A program made the translations under genes and the position numbers. Source: DATEGZ01 sp035519535 (GTDB lineage Bacteria > Acidobacteriota > Vicinamibacteria > Vicinamibacterales > SCN-69-37). From it: a stretch of DNA of 52,212 bases. Each line of letters begins with the position of its first letter. The stretch's first letter is position 1. Shown here one piece after another: positions 47,467 to 52,212 of this stretch. The notes below the pieces were generated by a model that worked only from the letters and a program-made list of their open reading frames with translations, was not told the DNA's origin and searched no databases. The DNA lies in assembly GCA_035519535.1 (NCBI GenBank), contig DATIWF010000045.1, forward strand, positions 1-52,212, given 5' to 3'.

Positions 47467-48266
47467 CAACGCGGTTTCGGTCGCGGGGAATCGACGGCCC
47501 AGGACGCCGCGCGCTTGTCGAGAAAGGCGCGCAGGCCCTCCTGGCCTTCGGGCGAGACGCGCTGGCGGGCGATGGCGTCGGCCGTGAGCGCCATCACGTC
47601 GGCCGGCCGCCGGCCCGCGACGTCGCGCAGGAGCTTCTTCGTGGCGGCGATCGCGGACGGCGCGGCCTTGCGGAATTGCTGGACGTGGCGATCCACGGTC
47701 AGGTCGAGCCGATCGGCGGCGACGACGTCGGTGACGAGGCCGATCTCCCGCGCGCGCGCGGCGGAGAACCGCGCGCCGCTGAGACACAGCTCGCGCGCCG
47801 CCGCGAGGCCGATCTTGCTCACGACGTACGGCGAGATCATCGCGGGCAGGATGCCGAGGACGACTTCGGTGAAGCCGAACACGGCGTCCTCGGTCGCGAC
47901 GACGACGTCGCAGACGGCGGTGAGGCCGGCGCCGCCCCCCAGGGCGGCGCCCTGCACGCGCCCGATCACCGGCACCGGGACCGAGTCGATCGCGTGGAAC
48001 ATCGCAGCCGCGCGTCTGGCGTCCTCGAGGTTCTGCTCCTGCGAGTAGTCCACCATCTTCGACATCCACTGCACGTCGGCGCCCGCGCAGAAGACCGACC
48101 CGGCGCCCTGCAGAATCACGGCGCGCACCGAGCCGTCGGGTGGCACGCTCCGGGCCCACTCCGTCAGGTCCTGAATCAGATCCTCGTTGAAGGCGTTGCG
48201 GACGTCCGGGCGGTTGAGCGTGACCGTGGTCACCGGCCCGCGCGCGATCAGACAATGAGATGCCAT
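47466..48266 (-). CDS. Enoyl-CoA hydratase family (methylglutaconyl-CoA hydratase by context)
   Basis: This 266-residue crotonase-fold protein has oxyanion-hole segments FCAGADVQWM (about 60-69) and GAALGGGAGLTAVCD near 105-119, and FGFTEVVLGILPAMISPYV carries the usual Glu. Crotonase members share a fold but differ in substrate. Its place between the two carboxylase subunits and HMG-CoA lyase points to methylglutaconyl-CoA hydration in leucine breakdown. It starts 3 nt after the carboxyltransferase stop. Confidence 0.9.
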   Translation of the reverse strand: MASHCLIARGPVTTVTLNRPDVRNAFNEDLIQDLTEWARSVPPDGSVRAVILQGAGSVFCAGADVQWMSKMVDYSQEQNLEDARRAAAMFHAIDSVPVPVIGRVQGAALGGGAGLTAVCDVVVATEDAVFGFTEVVLGILPAMISPYVVSKIGLAAARELCLSGARFSAARAREIGLVTDVVAADRLDLTVDRHVQQFRKAAPSAIAATKKLLRDVAGRRPADVMALTADAIARQRVSPEGQEGLRAFLDKRAASWAVDSPRPKPR

Positions 48267-48269
48267 CGC

Positions 48270-49877
48270 CTACATTCTGAAGATCCCGAACTTCGCGTCG
48301 GGGATGGGCGCGTTGTAGGCCGCCGACAGCCCCAGCGCGAGCGCCTCGCGCGTCCGCGCGGGATCGAGCACGCCGTCGTCCCAGAGCCGCGCGGTGGAGT
48401 AGTAGGGCGAGCCCTCGCGCTCGTACTTGTCGAGGATCGGCGCCCGGATCGCGGTGTCTTCGTCGGCGGAGAGCGTGCGGCCCTCGCGCGCGAGCTGGTC
48501 GCGCTTGACCGTCGCCAGCACGGCGGCGGCCTGCTCGCCGCCCATTACGGAGATGCGCGCGTTCGGCCACATCCACAGCAGGCGCGGCTCGTACGCGCGC
48601 CCGCACATGCCGTAGTTGCCCGCGCCGAACGACCCGCCGATGATGACGGTGAACTTCGGCACCACGGAGTTTGCGACCGCGTGCACCATCTTGGCGCCGT
48701 CCTTCGCGATGCCGCCGCGCTCGTACTGCCGCCCCACCATGAAGCCCGTGATGTTCTGGAGGAACACGAGCGGAATGCCACGCAGGTTGCACAGCTCGAT
48801 GAAGTGCGTGGCTTTGAGCGCAGACTCCGAGAAGAGCACGCCGTTGTTGGCGATGAGGCCGACCAGAAATCCGTGCAGCCGGGCGAAGCCCGTGACGAGC
48901 GTCGTCGCGTAGCGCTGCTTGAACTCGTCGAAGCGCGACCCGTCCACGAGCCGGGCGATCACCTCGCGGACGTCGTACGGACGGCGCGGGTCCACGCTGA
49001 CGATGCCGTACAGCTCCTCGGGGTCGTACTTGGGCGGTTCGGGCGTCGTCATGTCGCCGGGCAGCCGCTTGGTCGTGTGCAGGGTGGAGACGATCGTCCG
49101 CGCGATCCGCAGCGCGTCCTCGTCGTCCTCGGCGAAGTAGTCGGCCACCCCGGAGATTTTCGTGTGGACGTCGGCGCCGCCCAGCTCCTCGGCCGTGACC
49201 TCCTCGCCGGTCGCGGCCTTCACGAGCGGCGGGCCGCCCAGGAAGATCGTGCCCGTGCCTTTGACGATGATGGTCTCGTCGGACATCGCAGGCACGTAGG
49301 CGCCGCCCGCGGTGCACGAGCCCATGACGACCGCGATCTGCGGAATGCGCTCGGCCGACATCCGCGCCTGATTGAAAAAGATGCGGCCGAAGTGCTCGCG
49401 ATCCGGAAAGACCTCGGCCTGGAGGGGAAGGAACGCCCCGCCCGAATCGACCAGGTACACGCACGGCAGCCGGTTGTCGAGCGCGATTTGCTGCGCCCGC
49501 AGGTGCTTCTTCACCGTCATCGGCAGGTACGTGCCGCCCTTCACCGTGGCGTCATTGGCGACGATCATCACCTCGCGGCCGCCGACGCGCGCGAGGCCGG
49601 TGACGAGCCCCGCGGCGGGCGCGTCGTTGTCGTACATGTCCCAGGCGGCGAGCGGCGAGAGCTCGAGGAACGGCGTGCTCGCGTCGATCAGCTGGTCGAT
49701 CCGCTCGCGCACCGGCAGCTTGCCCTGGGCGCGGTGGCGCTCGAGGTACTTCGCGCCGCCGCCTTCGCGCGCCGCCGCCGTACGTTCGCGCAGCACGGTG
49801 ACGAGCGCCGTCATACGCTCGCGATTCGCGCGGTACTCCGGCGCGTCCTGGCGGATCTGGCTCGAGAGGAGATCCAT
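48270..49877 (-). CDS. Acyl-CoA carboxylase carboxyltransferase (methylcrotonyl-CoA carboxylase beta type)
   Basis: This 535-residue protein has the crotonase-like carboxyltransferase pair. The N-half includes GGAKYLERHRAQGKLPVRERID and GSCTAGGAYVPAMSDETIIV. The C-half includes FLQNITGFMVGRQYERGGIAKDGAKMV and GGSFGAGNYGMCGRAYEPRLLWMWPNARISVMGGEQAA, which are the characteristic methylcrotonyl/geranyl-CoA carboxylase segments. It moves CO2 from biotin to 3-methylcrotonyl-CoA. It is the second gene after the zinc-ribbon start of the run. Isovaleryl-CoA dehydrogenase, the usual partner enzyme, is not in this window. Confidence 0.95.
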   Translation of the reverse strand: MDLLSSQIRQDAPEYRANRERMTALVTVLRERTAAAREGGGAKYLERHRAQGKLPVRERIDQLIDASTPFLELSPLAAWDMYDNDAPAAGLVTGLARVGGREVMIVANDATVKGGTYLPMTVKKHLRAQQIALDNRLPCVYLVDSGGAFLPLQAEVFPDREHFGRIFFNQARMSAERIPQIAVVMGSCTAGGAYVPAMSDETIIVKGTGTIFLGGPPLVKAATGEEVTAEELGGADVHTKISGVADYFAEDDEDALRIARTIVSTLHTTKRLPGDMTTPEPPKYDPEELYGIVSVDPRRPYDVREVIARLVDGSRFDEFKQRYATTLVTGFARLHGFLVGLIANNGVLFSESALKATHFIELCNLRGIPLVFLQNITGFMVGRQYERGGIAKDGAKMVHAVANSVVPKFTVIIGGSFGAGNYGMCGRAYEPRLLWMWPNARISVMGGEQAAAVLATVKRDQLAREGRTLSADEDTAIRAPILDKYEREGSPYYSTARLWDDGVLDPARTREALALGLSAAYNAPIPDAKFGIFRM

Positions 49878-49884
49878 CAGCGCC

Positions 49885-50058
49885 TCACCAGCCGCAGCAG
49901 TCCGTCTTGTAGCCGCACGACGGACAGCGCCAGACCGCGTGCATGCGGAACATCTCCGCGTTGCATCGCTCGCACAGCACTCTGTCGAGCGCGGGCGTGA
50001 CTTTCGGCGGCGCTGCGGCCGGCGCGCGCGGCGCGGGCGGGGTCGGTGCGTCGGGCAT
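49885..50058 (-). CDS. 57-residue zinc-ribbon protein heading the leucine-degradation run
   Basis: The ATG at 50058 begins a 57-residue protein with a Pro/Ala-rich head (PDAPTPPAPRAPAAAPPK) and a zinc ribbon: CERC at residues 29-32 and CPSCGYKTDCC at 45-55. It resembles a DNA- or protein-binding ribbon; no function is known. The stop is 7 nt before the carboxyltransferase ATG, and a perfect TATAAT lies 6 nt upstream of the ATG, so it is the first gene of the minus-strand operon. Most gene callers would miss it. Confidence 0.78.
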   Translation of the reverse strand: MPDAPTPPAPRAPAAAPPKVTPALDRVLCERCNAEMFRMHAVWRCPSCGYKTDCCGW

Positions 50059-50064
50059 ACCGGG

Positions 50065-50070
50065 ATTATA
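50065..50070 (-). promoter_or_regulatory. -10 box (TATAAT) of the leucine-degradation operon
   Basis: On the minus strand TATAAT is followed by CCCGGT and then the ATG of the zinc-ribbon gene, leaving no room for a ribosome binding site. This would be a leaderless mRNA for an operon running to about 41250. The CCCGGTATG junction is also seen at the GH63-like start (26249). Confidence 0.5.
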
Positions 50071-50162
50071 CGGGGGAGCCGGATTAGAATGGCTCGGCCA
50101 TCGTCCTGGAACCGCGCCTGGCTCCGTCATCGACTCGTCCGACGCGCAGCGTCGCCGCCGGC

Positions 50163-51005
50163 GTGCGCCGAACGGCCGCGCTCGGCTGGCGGGCCGCCGG
50201 GCGCGGCGTCGTCGAGTTCTACCGCAGCAGCAACCTGACGTACGCCGCCTCGATCGCGTACTACAGCCTGCTGTCGCTGTTCCCATTCCTGCTGCTCGTG
50301 CTGTCGGTCGTGAGCCGCCTCACGGTGGCGAAGAGCGACGCCTCGCTCGTGGAGATCTTTGCCGCGACGCTGCCGAGGCACTTCGACTTCCTGATCGATC
50401 GCATCCACGAGCTCGCGCAGGCGCCCCTCCGGCTGAGCCTCCTCGGCACCGTGGTGTCGCTCTGGGCGGCCATGGGCGTGTTCGGCGCGATCACCAGCGC
50501 CGTCAACCATGCGTGGGGCGTGGAGCGGTCGTACGGGTTCTTGAAACACAAGCTCATCGCGTTCGTCATGCTGGTCGCCGCGGGCCTGCTCATGCTGGCG
50601 GCGCTCGTGCTGGCGGGCGCGGTTGAAGTCGTGCAGGCGCGGGGGATTGACGCGGTCCTGCGCTCCTTTCCCGCGCTCGGCTGGCTCACCGGATTCGTGA
50701 CACGGAACGCGCCCACCCCGCTCTTCGCCCTGATCGTCGGCTTGATCTACTACTTTGCGCCGAACGTGCCCGTTCGTCTGCGCGACGTGTGGTTCGGCGC
50801 GATCCTCGCCGGCGTCCTGTGGCGGCTGGCGTTTGACGCCTTCTCCTGGTACGTCCGCGACCTGTCGCGATTCAACGTCAATGGCTCGGTCGCGGCCGTC
50901 GTCGTGTTTCTCGTGTGGATCTACCTCTCGGCCGTCATCCTGCTGTACGGCGTCGAGGTGACCGCGGCATATGCGAGGCTTCGCCGGGAGCTTGACGGTG
51001 GTTAG
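50163..51005 (+). CDS. YihY/BrkB-family membrane protein
   Basis: This 280-residue protein has about six membrane spans and the YihY pattern: YAASIAYYSLLSLFPFLLLVLSVVS near residues 30-54, SLWAAMGVFGAITSAVNHAWGV near 103-124, LIVGLIYYFAPNVPVRLRDVWFGAILAGVLWRLAFDAFSWYV near 193-234, and a last span VVVFLVWIYLSAVILLYGVEVTA. It is located in the inner membrane; a transport role is often assumed but no substrate is proven. GTG 50163 is the first plausible start; TAGAAT at 50085-50090 may be its promoter. The stop overlaps that of the convergent small membrane protein by 4 nt. Confidence 0.88.
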   Translation: MRRTAALGWRAAGRGVVEFYRSSNLTYAASIAYYSLLSLFPFLLLVLSVVSRLTVAKSDASLVEIFAATLPRHFDFLIDRIHELAQAPLRLSLLGTVVSLWAAMGVFGAITSAVNHAWGVERSYGFLKHKLIAFVMLVAAGLLMLAALVLAGAVEVVQARGIDAVLRSFPALGWLTGFVTRNAPTPLFALIVGLIYYFAPNVPVRLRDVWFGAILAGVLWRLAFDAFSWYVRDLSRFNVNGSVAAVVVFLVWIYLSAVILLYGVEVTAAYARLRRELDGG

Positions 51006-51457
51006 CCGCGCGGCGGCTCGCTCGGTGGCGCCGTCGGCGGCGGCGGTGGCGGAGAGAACGGGGCCGGAGCCGGCGTCTCGTCGCGTCCGAGATGCGCGTT
51101 GACGAGCATCGCGGCGCCGAAGATCGTCACCGCGCCGCCCACGCCGAGGCCGATCTGGGGATCGTTCGCGACGAACGAGATGATCATCATGAGCCCGAGG
51201 CCGAGTCCGACGATGAGCACGCCGGCGGATCGCTGGCGCGACGACCGGGTGCCGGCGCGGGCGACCAGGACCGACGCGTAGAGCTGCTTCGGATCGGATT
51301 CGGGCGGCGGCACGAGCCCGCGCTCGATCATCGCCAGGCGCTCGCGATGCGCGAGCTCCCGCGCCTTCATCCGCGAGTAGATACCCGCGTAGACGAACCC
51401 GAACCCTCCGAGCAGCACGATCGCCGGAATGATGAACGCAATGTTCTCGCCCAACAC
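51002..51457 (-). CDS. Small membrane protein with Pro-rich tail (DUF6249-like)
   Basis: This 151-residue protein has one N-terminal span (IIPAIVLLGGFGFVYAGIY, about 9-27). A basic cytosolic helix follows (RMKARELAHRERLAMIERGLVPP), then a pair of spans at about 79-118 (AGVLIVGLGLGLMMIISFV, GVGGAVTIFGAAMLVNA) and a Pro-rich tail. This matches DUF6249-type proteins, often found near ECF sigma factor genes, and the next gene over is an ECF sigma factor (divergent). The start is GTG 51457 with GGGAGG close upstream; TTG 51454 is an alternative. Confidence 0.7.
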   Translation of the reverse strand: MLGENIAFIIPAIVLLGGFGFVYAGIYSRMKARELAHRERLAMIERGLVPPPESDPKQLYASVLVARAGTRSSRQRSAGVLIVGLGLGLMMIISFVANDPQIGLGVGGAVTIFGAAMLVNAHLGRDETPAPAPFSPPPPPPTAPPSEPPRG

Positions 51458-51508
51458 GCCCTCCCGAGTTACCGCATTCTGAGTCGATTAGACTGGCGCC
51501 GGGACGCG

Positions 51509-51535
51509 TTTGTTTCACGGTCGCCGTGAAACAAA
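51509..51535. promoter_or_regulatory. 12-bp palindrome built of two parS-like half-sites
   Basis: TTTGTTTCACGG (51509-51520) and its complement CCGTGAAACAAA (51524-51535) surround a TCG spacer. It contains TGTTTCAC and GTGAAACA, the two halves of the ParB-binding parS site, but with 7 bp between them instead of 0. It lies 25 nt upstream of the GTG of the second ECF sigma gene, in the 103-nt region shared with the divergent membrane-protein gene. It may be an operator or an RNA hairpin. Confidence 0.65.
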
Positions 51536-51560
51536 GCGCGCCGGGGGAGGCTCTAATTCT

Positions 51561-52124
51561 GTGGTGGCCGGGCAGCCCGACGATTTCGAGCTTGCGCGCC
51601 GCTATCGGGACGGAGACGCTTCGGCGTTTGGCGAGCTCGTCGACCGGTACCGGAACCTCGTGTACGGGGTCGTCTACCGCATGACGCGTGAGCCCGACGA
51701 GGCCGACGACGTGGCGCAGGAGGTGTTCCTGCGGCTGCACAAAGGGCTGCCGTACTTTCGTGGAGAAGCGAAGCTCTCCACCTGGCTCTACCGGATCGTG
51801 TTGAGCGTCGTCCAGGAGCGCGGGGCGCGGAAGCGGGTGAAGACGGTGGCCCTCGACGCCGGCACGTCGGACGATCGGCGGCCGCTCGACGTGGGCCGGG
51901 CCGATGCGGCATTCGAAGACCTGGTCACGCGCGATCGGCTGCAGAAGGCCCTGGCGCAGCTGCCCGAGCGGTCCCGATTCGTGCTCGCCGCGCACTACCT
52001 GCAGGACGTGCGCTACGAGGACCTCGCCGAGGCGCTCGGCGTGCCGCTCGGGACCGTGAAGACACTGATTCATCGCGCGAAGCGCCAGTTGCGCGAGTTG
52101 CTGACGACGGGGAACCAGGCGTGA
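51561..52124 (+). CDS. ECF RNA polymerase sigma factor (second)
   Basis: This 187-residue sigma-70 family protein has region 2 at about 5-75 (ARRYRDGDASAFGELVDRYRNLVYGVVYRMTREPDEADDVAQEVFLRLHKG, AKLSTWLYRIVLSVV) and region 4 at about 125-180 (QLPERSRFVLAAHYLQDVRYEDLAEALGVPLGTVKTLIHRAKRQLRE). GTG 51561 is chosen as start because GGGGGAGG lies 10 nt upstream; the open frame extends further but without support. Its stop overlaps the GTG of the next gene, which encodes a zinc-finger anti-sigma protein. Confidence 0.92.
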   Translation: MVAGQPDDFELARRYRDGDASAFGELVDRYRNLVYGVVYRMTREPDEADDVAQEVFLRLHKGLPYFRGEAKLSTWLYRIVLSVVQERGARKRVKTVALDAGTSDDRRPLDVGRADAAFEDLVTRDRLQKALAQLPERSRFVLAAHYLQDVRYEDLAEALGVPLGTVKTLIHRAKRQLRELLTTGNQA

Positions 52125-52212
52125 ATTGCGACCAGTTCGACGCCATCGTCGACGACGTGGCGGCAGGGGAGATGACGGTGCCGGCGGAGGCCGAGCGCCA
52201 CCTCGCCGGATG
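52121..52212 (+). CDS. Anti-sigma factor, N-terminal fragment (zinc-finger type)
   Basis: Only 30 codons are inside the window. GTG 52121 overlaps the sigma stop (GTGA). The visible peptide reads NCDQFDAIVDDVAAGEMT and then EAERHLAG, where Cys3 and the His before the edge match the zf-HC2 pattern that would continue with Cys-x-x-Cys. The order and overlap repeat the pair at 17713-18566. Confidence 0.75.
   Translation, partial: MNCDQFDAIVDDVAAGEMTVPAEAERHLAG

Noticed and set aside
1..52212. Insertion sequence, prophage or integrated element
   Set aside because: No transposase, integrase, phage structural gene, tRNA-linked attachment site or clear base-composition break was found.

Overview
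The window is a GC-rich bacterial chromosome segment. It is densely coded on both strands, has no gap above 300 bases without a gene, and shows no rRNA, tRNA, transposase, integrase or CRISPR array. The gene mix suggests Acidobacteriota, perhaps Vicinamibacteria. This rests on the secreted S9 and DUF885 peptidases, many large secreted glycoside hydrolases, a PEP-CTERM surface protein, ECF sigma/anti-sigma pairs, an MHYT hybrid kinase and common GTG/TTG starts. The assignment is an inference from gene content only.

Left part (1-12.6 kb): the end of a CHRD/PEP-CTERM protein, an O-methyltransferase, a secreted S9 peptidase, a GT-C-like membrane protein, a GH3 beta-glucosidase with a PA14 insert, a secreted TPR protein, and a translationally coupled MHYT hybrid histidine kinase plus diguanylate cyclase.

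Middle-left (12.6-18.6 kb): a compact locus of a CHAT (caspase-like) protease, a divergent alpha/beta hydrolase with a DUF1801 protein, and a convergent YbjN-like protein. A Tat-exported glycosidase-like protein and an ECF sigma/zinc-finger anti-sigma pair follow. The CHAT locus is the best candidate here for an undescribed signalling or defence module.

Middle (18.6-35.4 kb): carbohydrate genes (GH2, glycogen-debranching-type enzyme, GH63-like glucosidase, second GH3), a cysteine-rich protein of unknown function, a collagen-like secreted protein with a clear terminator, a GNAT acetyltransferase, and a ferrous iron operon (feoA, feoB, small Cys membrane protein) behind a strong Fur-box-like palindrome.

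Right part (35.5-52.2 kb): an ankyrin protein, a nucleoside deoxyribosyltransferase-like enzyme, a DUF885 lipoprotein, a small HExxH protein whose ribosome binding site lies in a hairpin, and an AcvB/VirJ-like hydrolase that converges on an MprF-like aminoacyl-phosphatidylglycerol synthase. The two stops are separated by mirrored 9-nt tandem arrays. MprF is the last gene of a tight minus-strand run that encodes the methylcrotonyl-CoA branch of leucine catabolism (zinc ribbon, carboxyltransferase, hydratase, biotin carboxylase, separate biotin carrier, HMG-CoA-type lyase) and a methyltransferase. The window ends with a YihY/BrkB membrane protein, a small membrane protein and a second ECF sigma/anti-sigma pair preceded by a palindrome made of two parS-like half-sites.

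Recurring themes are -10-like boxes 6-8 nt before start codons (possible leaderless mRNAs), four kinds of short degenerate intergenic repeats, and frequent 4-nt stop/start overlaps.
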